Part shown: piece by piece, positions 34,230 through 42,217 of the stretch | Position numbering within the stretch: position 1 is the first letter of the stretch | How the letters are laid out: each line of letters opens with the position of its first letter | NCBI GenBank assembly: GCA_965242535.1 | Contig: OZ251458.1 | Location: 2,542,001-2,606,000, forward strand | DNA: 64,000 nucleotides | DNA from: VXRD01 sp965242535 | GTDB taxonomy: Bacteria > Latescibacterota > UBA2968 | Reading direction: 5' to 3' | Notes under the pieces: model-generated | Databases searched by the model: none | What the model was told of the DNA's origin: nothing | What the model saw: the letters and a program-made list of their open reading frames with translations, nothing else | Program-made: the position numbers and the translations under genes

Positions 34230-35273
34230 ATGATGGCGATGCGAAAAGTGGCGGCGATTGACGGACGGGGCGAGATCTCGGTGATCGAAGAACCGATGGC
34301 GGCCCCGAAACCGGGGCAAGTGCAAATCGAGGTCCGGGCGAGTATGGTCAGCCCGGGCACGGAGTTGGGCGGGGTCAAGCGAAGGCGCGAAAACCCGTCG
34401 GATGCGGCGCCCCGGCCCTTTGGCTATTCCAATGCGGGCGCGGTGATCGCCCAAGGCGAGGGGTGCGAGGACATTCCCATCGGCACGCGCGTGGCTTGTA
34501 TGGGCGGCGGCTATGCCCAACACGCCACGCACGCCTGTGTGCCGCGCAACATGGCAGTGCCGATTCCGGATGCGGTCAGCGACGAGGATGCCGCGTCCAT
34601 CCATCTGGTCGCAACGGCTTTGAACGCCGTGCGGCGCGGCGAATTTCATTTGGGCGAAAACATCGCCGTAGCGGGCTTGGGGCTCGTGGGACAATTCACC
34701 TGCCAGTGGGCGCGCCTGTCGGGTTGCCATGTCATGGGGCTGGATCGACTGCCCATGCGATTGGAAAAAGCCGCGGCGTGCGGCTTGCACCGCGGGGTCG
34801 ATATCGCGGCGGAAGATCCGGTGACTGTGTCGCGGGCATTCACGCGCGGCGATGGCTTGGACGGCGGGGTGATCGCGTTTGGCGGCGATGGCACGCCTGC
34901 CTTTGTCACCTTGAGCGAGATGATGAAGAAAGCCCCAGACACGCATTTGATGGGGCGCATCGTCATTGTGGGCGGCGCCCGAATCGATCACGGGTTTGCC
35001 GCCGCGCTGGGCAATTTGGACGTGCGGAGCGCCGCGCGCACAGGGCCGGGCTATCACGACGAGGCATGGGAACACGGCGCGGACTATCCGGCCGTGTTTA
35101 TGCAGTGGACGACGCGCCGCAACATGGCGGAATGTCTGCGCTTCATGGATTCCGGGCAGATGCAAGTGTCGCCCCTCATCACGCACCGAGTCGCACTCGA
35201 AGACGCGCCCGAAGCGTGCGAGGACCTGATCCAAAACCCCAATGCCGCGCTGGGCGTCGTATTTTTGCCGTAG
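34230..35273 (+). CDS. MDR-family (zinc-type alcohol dehydrogenase-like) oxidoreductase
   Basis: 347 residues. It has the GroES-like N-terminal domain (KPGQVQIEVRASMVSPGTEL) and the Rossmann motif AGLGLVGQF (about 147-155) with IVGG later. The four structural-zinc cysteines of classical alcohol dehydrogenases are absent, as in the threonine/sorbitol-like and 'theta' groups found with Gfo/Idh genes. Its start, ATG 34230, is 4 bp after the isomerase stop. The substrate is probably a sugar alcohol or cyclitol related to the neighbouring enzymes. Confidence 0.85.
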   Translation: MMAMRKVAAIDGRGEISVIEEPMAAPKPGQVQIEVRASMVSPGTELGGVKRRRENPSDAAPRPFGYSNAGAVIAQGEGCEDIPIGTRVACMGGGYAQHATHACVPRNMAVPIPDAVSDEDAASIHLVATALNAVRRGEFHLGENIAVAGLGLVGQFTCQWARLSGCHVMGLDRLPMRLEKAAACGLHRGVDIAAEDPVTVSRAFTRGDGLDGGVIAFGGDGTPAFVTLSEMMKKAPDTHLMGRIVIVGGARIDHGFAAALGNLDVRSAARTGPGYHDEAWEHGADYPAVFMQWTTRRNMAECLRFMDSGQMQVSPLITHRVALEDAPEACEDLIQNPNAALGVVFLP

Positions 35274-36001
35274 GCATGTAGAGGGGATCCCCCCGATCCC
35301 CCTGTCTGAATCACAGATTACGTGGATTTTTGGATTGCGCGGATTACCCCCCACACTCCCACCGCCGCTGTGTCCCTCGTACCACCTACTCCCTTCTCCC
35401 GCCCTGCCAACCCAATCCACTCTCTCTGCCCTCTGCCCCACTCTCGCCGTTCCTCTCCCGTCTCCCCTCTCCCGTCTCCCCGTTTCTCCCCTCTCGCCTT
35501 TAATCCGCCTTTCGCTTTTTCTTTGTCGTCCCTGTGGGCTACACCTCTGTCTGCTCTGTGCTTTGTCCTCCGCCCCACTCTCGCTTTTCCTCTCCCGTCT
35601 CCCGTCTCCCGTCTCCCCGCCTCTCCAATCCGCCTTTAATCCCCTAATCCGTGTAATCCGCGATTCAGACAACCTCCCCACGCCCTTTGCCCTACTCTCG
35701 TTTTTTAGCCGCCTTTAATCCCCGTCAAATAAGGTCTTATCAAAGATGGCGTAATTGTATAATTTTTTTATTTTCGGGACAGGCCCCCGTGCCCATCTGT
35801 ACCAACTCATTCATTTTTTAGCATTTGGATGCGCTGATCCTTATACACAGACATTTTGAGGGGCACGAATAAGTCTTGGGGCGGTTTCTTTTTTTGTATC
35901 GGTACTTATGGTTTGTATTTTGGATATGGAGAAGTATTATTAGACATTGCTTTTTCGTAAGAAAGGGTTAGGTTATTCGTAACGATGATCGCGATATTAT
36001 C
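35274..36001. repeat. Intergenic repeats: TGTCTGAATC-bounded element and fragments
   Basis: 35301-35680 is an element bounded by TGTCTGAATCACAGATTACG on the left and CGCGATTCAGACA on the right, filled with pyrimidine-rich TCTCCCGTCTCCC and CTCTGTGCTTTGTCC sequence. 35776-35800 holds a GGACAGGC hairpin, and 35808-35830 starts like the element A terminus (TGTACCAACTCATTCATT) but breaks off. 35840-36001 is AT-rich and probably holds the promoter of the toxin-antitoxin pair. Confidence 0.65.
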
Positions 36002-36301
36002 ATGAACAAAATTGGTCAAACAGAAGAATTTATTCAATGGTTTGATAAGTTGCGCGATCAACGGGTAAGCAAACTCATTCAGTCGCGGATTAAAAGGTTT
36101 TCTTTAGGTAATCTTGGAGATATAAGGGGGGTTGGTGATCGCGTTTTGGAAGCCCGTATTCATTATGGGCCTGGGTACCGTTTATATTTTACCTGGAGTA
36201 GAGAGACACGAGTATTGTATTTGCTTTGGGGGGGTAGCAAAAACACGCAAAGGCAGGATATTGAAAAGGCAAAAAATTTGGCGTTAATTTACGAGGAGTG
36301 A
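36002..36301 (+). CDS. RelE/HigB-type toxin (phage-derived Gp49-like/TIGR02683 family)
   Basis: 99 residues of the addiction-module killer family: FIQWFDKLRDQRVSKLIQSR at the N-terminus, GDIRGVGDRVLEARIHYGPGYRLYF in the middle and LLWGGSKNTQRQDIEKAK at the end. These toxins cut mRNA at the ribosome. It overlaps or abuts the antitoxin gene, toxin first, as in higBA. The low-GC composition of this small locus differs from its surroundings and suggests transfer. Confidence 0.87.
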   Translation: MNKIGQTEEFIQWFDKLRDQRVSKLIQSRIKRFSLGNLGDIRGVGDRVLEARIHYGPGYRLYFTWSRETRVLYLLWGGSKNTQRQDIEKAKNLALIYEE

Positions 36302-36303
36302 AA

Positions 36304-36582
36304 ATGGACAAAAAGAAGCTATTGCCGTGGGATCCTATCAAGGGTTTGGAGACAGCAGAAGATATCGCCGTCTACCTCGAGGTCGTTGTAGATGAGGGCG
36401 ATTTGCGTTTGCTTAAGGCTGTTTTAGGCGATATTCTCATTGCAATTAAGCGATACCGTATTGCTTTGGAGGACATGGTTCGAGAGAGGGAGCGCATGGT
36501 AATCAGACGCCCCGATATTTTGAAGTATATGGATCAAATTATTGTGAAAAGTTACGAGGTCTCTTTTGCCAAATCTCAATAG
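36304..36582 (+). CDS. Antitoxin partner of the HigB-like toxin, atypical C-terminus
   Basis: 92 residues. The N-terminus LLPWDPIKGLETAEDIAVYLE matches the usual antidote partner of TIGR02683 toxins (pattern 'LxxWDxxxxLxTxEDxxxYL'). The expected Xre-type helix-turn-helix in the second half is not recognisable; instead there is IAIKRYRIALEDMVRERERM and a short tail. It may neutralise without DNA binding, or be a recombinant or decayed version. ATG 36304 has GAGGAG upstream; the toxin stop lies 2 bp before. Confidence 0.7.
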   Translation: MDKKKLLPWDPIKGLETAEDIAVYLEVVVDEGDLRLLKAVLGDILIAIKRYRIALEDMVRERERMVIRRPDILKYMDQIIVKSYEVSFAKSQ

Positions 36583-37119
36583 CGTATATTTGGCGTGCCA
36601 ATCAGGTAGTGGATAGGGCGGGGCGGGCTGATCCCCCCACAAACCAATCCTCTCTCTCTGTCCTCTGCCCTCCTCTCGCCTTTCATCCGCCTTTTGCTTT
36701 TTCTTTGTCGGCCCTGTGGGCTACGCCTCTGTCTACTCTGTGCTTTGTCCTCCGCCCCACTCTCGCCTTTAATCCGCCTTTAATCCCCTAATCTGTGTAA
36801 TCCGCGATTCAGACAACCCACCCACTCCCTCCGCCCTCCTCTCACCCTTCCTCTCCCCTCTCTGCCTTCTGCTCTACTCTCGCCTCTAATCCGCCTTTCG
36901 CTTTTTCTTTTTCGGCCCTGTGGACTACGCCTCTGTCTGCTCTGTGCGTTGCCCTTCGCCCTCCTCTCGCCTTTAATCCGCCTTTAATCCCCTAATCCGC
37001 GTAATCCGCGATTCAGACAATCTCAAATAATGTCTTGACAAGATGACGTGATTTGCTTTCTTAACGGCTGACCTACTCCCCCGTTGCCGGTAGAGATCAT
37101 TTCCACAAGGAGGTTTCTT
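36583..37119. repeat. Pyrimidine-rich dispersed repeats
   Basis: Repeats of TTTAATCCGCCTTTAATCCC, CTCTGTGCTTTG and the end motif CGCGATTCAGACAA (36805-36818, 37006-37020), the same families as at 35301-35680 and, inverted, 55990-57780. No gene is seen. Confidence 0.7.
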
Positions 37120-37305
37120 ATGATGTCGGCTATTTTTCGCCGTTGGTTGAACTTGCCTGTCACCCTCTGTACCTACGCAAAAGGTGGGCGAAATATCACC
37201 CCTTCCCGTTGCGGTGCGCGGTTCTATGACATTGTGAGACAGGCTGTTAGGATGAGCAGTACAATGTACCCCCCCCCCCCCCCCCTCGAGAGGGGGCCAA
37301 AATGA
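37120..37305 (+). CDS. Leader ORF containing a C17 tract, coupled to the large secreted protein gene
   Basis: A 61-codon frame with a strong AAGGAGG (37107-37113) six bases before its ATG. It crosses a run of 17 C (37269-37285) and its TGA overlaps the ATG of the next gene (ATGA, 37302-37305). The peptide, ending YPPPPPLERGPK, matches no family I know. With 18 C it would be fused in frame to the next gene; with 16 C it would read a third frame. I infer a regulatory role rather than a peptide function. Confidence 0.5.
   Translation: MMSAIFRRWLNLPVTLCTYAKGGRNITPSRCGARFYDIVRQAVRMSSTMYPPPPPLERGPK
37269..37285 (+). promoter_or_regulatory. C17 homopolymer and RBS-covering hairpin
   Basis: Seventeen C, then CCCCCTC-GA-GAGGGGG (37281-37296) forms a hairpin over the GAGAGGGGG ribosome-binding site of the large gene. 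Homopolymers of this size slip at replication, so phase variation is likely. Confidence 0.6.
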
Positions 37306-40300
37306 TCCGCGCTCTGCGATTCGTCGCCGTTCTTCTGGCCGTGCTCTGGACGGTCGGCGCCGAGGAAGTTGCGGCGCAGGCCCCGACGGTGACGGGGCTG
37401 TCGGTGAACTCGCCGTCGCCAACCGACAAGGTCGGCACTACCGAGCAGAACACCCAGTTCTTCTGGCTCACCGAGATGATCAGCGTGACGGTGACGTTCA
37501 GTGCTGCGGTGGACGTGACGGGCACGCCGCATGTGGTGCTGGGGATCGGGACGTGCACCACGTGCTTCGCGGAGTACACCTCGGGCACGGGGACGACCGA
37601 GCTCGTGTTCACTTACGAAGTCTTTAAGGGCGACGAGGATTCCGACGGGCTCAGCGTCGCGGCGGACGCGCTGAAGTTGAACGGCGGCACGATCAACGCG
37701 AGCAGCGGCGGGGCTGCGGCGACCTTGGACTTGGGAACGCATGCGTTCACGAACGATGCGACCCGCAGGGTAACGACAACGGCCATCGGCAGCCGCAACG
37801 GCGGCATCACCGGCGTGGCGCTGAACAGCCCGGCGAGCGGCAACACCTTCGGTAACGGCGACACGATCCTAGTCACGGTGACGTGGAGCAGATCCGGCGG
37901 GCCGTGGCGTTCATCATGGCACAACTGGAACAACATGAGGGCGCCGATAACGATCGGCGACAACGTCCGGCAAGCCGCCCACGTCAGCATAAGTGGATTC
38001 AACCAAATCCTCCGCTACGTCGTGCGGCCCAACGACATGGACACGGACGGGGTGAGCGGGGATGAACTGACGGGCGCAGGGTTCGTGCCTTTGACCTCCT
38101 CGAAGTTCGGCCACCATGCGATTCGGAACAGCGCGAACCACAAGGTGGACGGTCACCAGGGTCCGCCGGGGATAATCGGTGTGGCACTCAGCGCGCCGCC
38201 GGGGGACACCTACGGACGCGACGAGACCATCGAGGCGACGGTGACGTTCACCCAGGCGGTGAACGTGACGGGGACGCCGCAACTGGCACTGGGGATCGCT
38301 TCGGGGACGAAGCAGGCGGACTACGTGTCGGGCACGGGCACGAAGTCGCTGGTGTTCCGCTACACGGTGGTGCAGGCGGACGTGGACAACGACGGGATCA
38401 GCATCGCGGCGAACGCGCTGACGCTGAACTCGGGGACGATCCTCCAAGCAGCGGACGGCACCACGAATGCCCAGCTCGGGCTGGGCGACTTCGCTGTCGA
38501 GGACAACAGCGACCGCAAGGTGGACGGCTCGGTGGTCAACGTGATTGTGACGCTCGCCTTGTCGCCTGCGTCAATTTCGGAAAATGGTGGAGTGTCGACG
38601 GTCACGGCGACGCTGGATCGCATCGCGACCACGGCGGCGACGGTCACCATCTCGGCGACAGAGGTGGCCCCTGCGGTAGCGGGGGACTTTATGTTGTCGA
38701 GCGCGAAGACGCTGACCATCGCGGCGGGACAGACGACGAGCACGGGCACGGTCACGATCTCGGCGGTGGACAATACGATCGATGCGGCGGACAAGCGCGT
38801 GACCGTATCGGGTATGGCCGCCGCTGGCGATGCCGCGACGGTGCTCCATCTGCTCGATGTAGTGTTGACGATCACCAATGACGACGAGCCACCCGCAGAA
38901 CCCACCCAAGTGTCTGTGACGCCCGGCGAGGGCACCTTGGTCGTATCTTGGGCTGCGGTGTCTGGCGCGACGGGCTACAAGGTGCAGTGGAAATCCGGGG
39001 ATGAAAACTACGACGCGGCTGCCCGCCAAGCCGTCGTAACCGACGGTACGACCTACACCATTGCGAATCTGATCGGGGGTACGGAATATACGGTTCGTGT
39101 GATCGCCACGCGCACCGATGTCGATGATGGCCCCCCTTCAGATGGGGTAACCGGTACACCCGGTGGGGATGGTACGCCGCTCCCGGAGCCGGATACGGAT
39201 CCGGTTTTCATCGAGGCGGTCGATCCGCAAACGTATCGGCAAAACCAAGCCATTGAGCTCACCTTGCCCGCGGCGATAGATGGCAATGGCACCGTAACGT
39301 ACACCCTGACGGAGCTGCCCGATGGCTTGAGTTTTGACGCGGAGACGCTCGTGGTGTCTGGCACGCCGACCGCGGTAACGGAAAAAGCGATTTACACCCT
39401 GACCGCCACGGATGAAGACGGCGATTCGGGAGAGATGAGTTTCTTCATCACGGTCGTTGCGAACGTGGCCCCCTCCTTTGGCGATGCGAGCGTAGATGCC
39501 CAATCCTATCTGCGGAAGCGAGAGATCGATTCCCTGACGTTGCCGCAAGCGTCCGGTGGCGATGGCACCTTGACCTACGCACTGACGCCAGATCTGCCCA
39601 CGGGCTTGCGTTTCGATGCCGAGACGCGCATGCTATCCGGCACGCCGCTCGAGGCGATGGGCGAAACGACCTACACGCTGACCGCAACCGATGGCGATGG
39701 CGACGCGGCGACCTTGACGTTCACCCTCTCCGTAATGGCCGATCCCATGCCGGCATTCGGCGATACCACCATCGCCGCACAGGGCTATCAACATCAAGAG
39801 TTCGATCCCGTGACGCTCCCGCAAGCGTCCGGTGGCGATGGCACGCTGACCTACACCTTGACGCCCGATCTGCCCGAGGGCTTGACCTTCAACGCCGAGA
39901 CGCTCATCGTTTCCGGTACACCTGTCAAAGCGATGGATGAGACGACCTACACATTGACCGCAACCGATGGCAATGGCGATGAGGTGTATCTCATGTTCAC
40001 CCTTGAAATCCCGGATCTGATGCCCACTTTTGGCGATACCACGATTGTTGCACAGAGCTATCTCGTCAATCAACGGATCGAATCCCTCGCGCTGCCGCAA
40101 GCGACCGGTGGCGATGGCACACTGGCTTATATCCTCCTGCCCTTCCTCCCGGATGGTCTCTCGTTCGATCTGGATACGCGCACCATTTCTGGCACGCCGA
40201 CCGAGGCGATAGCCGAGGCGACCTACACCTTCAGCGCGTTCGACGCCGATGGCGATGTGGCATCGCTACCCTTCACGTTCGAGGTATCGCTCCCCTCGCC

Positions 40301-40475
40301 CGACATCGATGGCGATGGCAGTGTGAACTTCGCCGACTTCTTGATCTTTGCCGGCAAGTACGGATCGCGCCTCAGTCAAGAGCGGTATGACCCTCGGTGC
40401 GATCTCAATGGCGATGGGCAAATCGACTTTGCCGATTTCCTCATCTTCGCCGCTCGCTTTGGATCGACAGGCTGA
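37302..40475 (+). CDS. Large secreted multidomain repeat protein with dockerin-like C-terminus
   Basis: 1057 residues. A Sec signal (1-26, ending VAAQ) is followed by three repeats with VTVTFSxAVxVTGTPxLxLGI and DxDGISxAAxALxLNxGTI patterns (about 29-405). Next come a Calx-beta-like domain (about 412-528), a fibronectin type III domain (about 533-622), and four putative-Ig (He_PIG) domains with LPxGLxFDAETxxxSGTP (about 635-1000). The last part is an EF-hand pair, DIDGDGSVNFADFLIFA and DLNGDGQIDFADFLIFAARFG (about 1001-1057). It should be exported and bind calcium, probably as an adhesin or matrix protein; the C-terminal pair may be a sorting or docking tag, since the 1546-residue protein shares it. 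Confidence 0.85.
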   Translation: MIRALRFVAVLLAVLWTVGAEEVAAQAPTVTGLSVNSPSPTDKVGTTEQNTQFFWLTEMISVTVTFSAAVDVTGTPHVVLGIGTCTTCFAEYTSGTGTTELVFTYEVFKGDEDSDGLSVAADALKLNGGTINASSGGAAATLDLGTHAFTNDATRRVTTTAIGSRNGGITGVALNSPASGNTFGNGDTILVTVTWSRSGGPWRSSWHNWNNMRAPITIGDNVRQAAHVSISGFNQILRYVVRPNDMDTDGVSGDELTGAGFVPLTSSKFGHHAIRNSANHKVDGHQGPPGIIGVALSAPPGDTYGRDETIEATVTFTQAVNVTGTPQLALGIASGTKQADYVSGTGTKSLVFRYTVVQADVDNDGISIAANALTLNSGTILQAADGTTNAQLGLGDFAVEDNSDRKVDGSVVNVIVTLALSPASISENGGVSTVTATLDRIATTAATVTISATEVAPAVAGDFMLSSAKTLTIAAGQTTSTGTVTISAVDNTIDAADKRVTVSGMAAAGDAATVLHLLDVVLTITNDDEPPAEPTQVSVTPGEGTLVVSWAAVSGATGYKVQWKSGDENYDAAARQAVVTDGTTYTIANLIGGTEYTVRVIATRTDVDDGPPSDGVTGTPGGDGTPLPEPDTDPVFIEAVDPQTYRQNQAIELTLPAAIDGNGTVTYTLTELPDGLSFDAETLVVSGTPTAVTEKAIYTLTATDEDGDSGEMSFFITVVANVAPSFGDASVDAQSYLRKREIDSLTLPQASGGDGTLTYALTPDLPTGLRFDAETRMLSGTPLEAMGETTYTLTATDGDGDAATLTFTLSVMADPMPAFGDTTIAAQGYQHQEFDPVTLPQASGGDGTLTYTLTPDLPEGLTFNAETLIVSGTPVKAMDETTYTLTATDGNGDEVYLMFTLEIPDLMPTFGDTTIVAQSYLVNQRIESLALPQATGGDGTLAYILLPFLPDGLSFDLDTRTISGTPTEAIAEATYTFSAFDADGDVASLPFTFEVSLPSPDIDGDGSVNFADFLIFAGKYGSRLSQERYDPRCDLNGDGQIDFADFLIFAARFGSTG

Positions 40476-40506
40476 TGCCCGATGTCGCATCGCATTTGCC
40501 ACACAA

Positions 40507-40543
40507 AAAGCCCGAGTTCGCAATGAACTCGGGCTTAATTTTT
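40507..40543 (+). terminator. Rho-independent terminator of the large secreted protein gene
   Basis: AAGCCCGAGTTC (40508-40519), loop GCAAT, GAACTCGGGCTT (40525-40536), then AATTTTT. Confidence 0.92.
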
Positions 40544-41290
40544 CCGACAGGCACGGGGGCCGCTAGCATTCGGACAGGCACGGGGGCCTGTCCCTACGGG
40601 GCGTTCTATCGTTCATTTCATTTTGCGCTCAAAATGGCATTGTAGGGACAACCCCCTGTGGTTGTCCAGCATTCGGACAGGCACGGGGGCCGCGATCATT
40701 CGGACAGGCACGAGGGCCTGGCCCTACGGATCGTTCTATTGTTCATTTCATTTTGCGCCCCAAATGGCATTTGTAGGGACAACCCCCTGTGGTTGTCCAG
40801 TATTCGGATAGGCACGGGCCGCTAGCATTCGGACAGGCACGGGGGCCTGTCCCTACGGGTGATGGGACGGGAACGCACGGGGGCCTGGCCCTACAGATCG
40901 TTCTATCATTCATTTCATTATGCGCCCCAAATGGCATTTGTAGGGACAACCCCCTGTGGTTGTCCAGTATTCGGATAGGCACGGGCCGCTAGCATTCGGA
41001 CAGGCACGGGGGCCTGTCCCTACGGGTGATGGGACGGGAACGCACGGGGGCCTGTCCCTACAGATCGTTCTATCGTTCATTTTATTTTGCGCCCCAAATG
41101 GCATTGTAGGGACAACCCCCTGTGGTGTCCTGTATTCGGACAGGGCATGGGGCCGCTAGCATTCGGACAGGCACGAGCGCCTGGCCCTACAGATCGTTCT
41201 ATCGTTCATTTCATTATGAGCCCCATGGCATTGTAGGGACAACCCCCTGTGGTTGTCCAGGATTCGGACGGGCACGCACAATGCCCCCGG
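40544..41290. repeat. Array of alternating short palindromes (repeat C family)
   Basis: About five units of 127-167 bp. Each carries a GGACAGGC...GCCTGTCC hairpin, the linker TCGTTCTATCGTTCATTTCA and a GGACAACC...GGTTGTCC hairpin. The two hairpin classes share the outer stem and have paired changes in the inner stem. It is not a CRISPR: unit lengths vary and linkers are conserved rather than unique. Confidence 0.85.
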
Positions 41291-41326
41291 GCTTTATAGC
41301 CTTTTTCCGAATATCAGTCACAAAGC

Positions 41327-42154
41327 CTAATGCACCATGATCGCGCCGCCCGATACGCTGATCGCTTGGCCGGTGATGTAGTCGCCATCCGGGGATGCTA
41401 AGAATGCCGCCACATTTGCCACGTCTTCGGGTTGCCCGATGCGGCCGAGGGGCGCGTTTTGCGCGGATCGTGCGATCATCTGCGTTCTGTATGCTTCGGC
41501 GGATGTGCCTTCGGGCTTCAAGCCGCTGGCAATGCCGTGCAGGCGTTCGGTTTCGGTGAGGCCCGGGCAGATCGCGTTGACTTGTATCCCGTGAGGGCCC
41601 ATTTCATGCGCGAGGGATTGCGTGAATCCCACGACTGCGAATTTGGACGCGCAATAGGCCGCGAATCGGGCGATCCCGCGCAAGCCCGCGGTTGAGGCGA
41701 TGTTGATGATTTTGCCGCCCTGACCGCGTTCGATCAGAAACCGAACAACGGCGCGGGAACACAAAAACGTGCCTTTGACATTCACGCTTTGAACCCGATC
41801 AAAAACCCCTTCGTCCAACTCGGCGACGGGCACGCGATCCGGGCCGGCAGGCGCGCCCGCGTTGTTGACCAGAATATCGACTTTGCCAAAATGCCGGATC
41901 GCGTCTCGCACCATCTGATCGACTTGATCGGCGCGGGTCACGTCGGCTTCTGCGATGAGAACGCGCTGCCCCAATGCGCGGATTTCCGCAGCAACGGCGG
42001 GCAACCCCGGCCAATCGCCTCGGGCATTGGCGGTCAAATCGCCGATGGCGACATCCGCGCCCTCGCGGGCAAAGCGCATCGCTATTGCGCGACCAATCCC
42101 GCGTTCCCCGCCCGCGCCGGTGACGAGGGCGACTTTGTTCTTGAGATTGGGCAT
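41327..42154 (-). CDS. Short-chain dehydrogenase/reductase (classical SDR)
   Basis: 275 residues. TGAGGERGIG (12-21) binds NAD(P), NNAG is at 97-100, and S154, Y167 and K171 (YCASK) are catalytic; the C-terminal GQAISVSGGAIMVH is the usual end. It reduces or oxidises a hydroxyl/carbonyl; sequence alone does not give the substrate. It has an insertion of about seven residues in the GDLTANARGDWPGLP region. Its gene stands apart from the large protein gene by 63 bp on the same strand. Confidence 0.9.
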   Translation of the reverse strand: MPNLKNKVALVTGAGGERGIGRAIAMRFAREGADVAIGDLTANARGDWPGLPAVAAEIRALGQRVLIAEADVTRADQVDQMVRDAIRHFGKVDILVNNAGAPAGPDRVPVAELDEGVFDRVQSVNVKGTFLCSRAVVRFLIERGQGGKIINIASTAGLRGIARFAAYCASKFAVVGFTQSLAHEMGPHGIQVNAICPGLTETERLHGIASGLKPEGTSAEAYRTQMIARSAQNAPLGRIGQPEDVANVAAFLASPDGDYITGQAISVSGGAIMVH

Positions 42155-42217
42155 AATCTTCCTTTCGAGTGAAACGATACATGCGACTCGCCCTCACAGC
42201 CCGCGTTTAATCCGCGA

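Noticed and set aside
40544..41290. Possible second CRISPR array
   Set aside because: Unit lengths vary, the intervening sequences are conserved and the repeated parts are two hairpin classes, so it is not a CRISPR.
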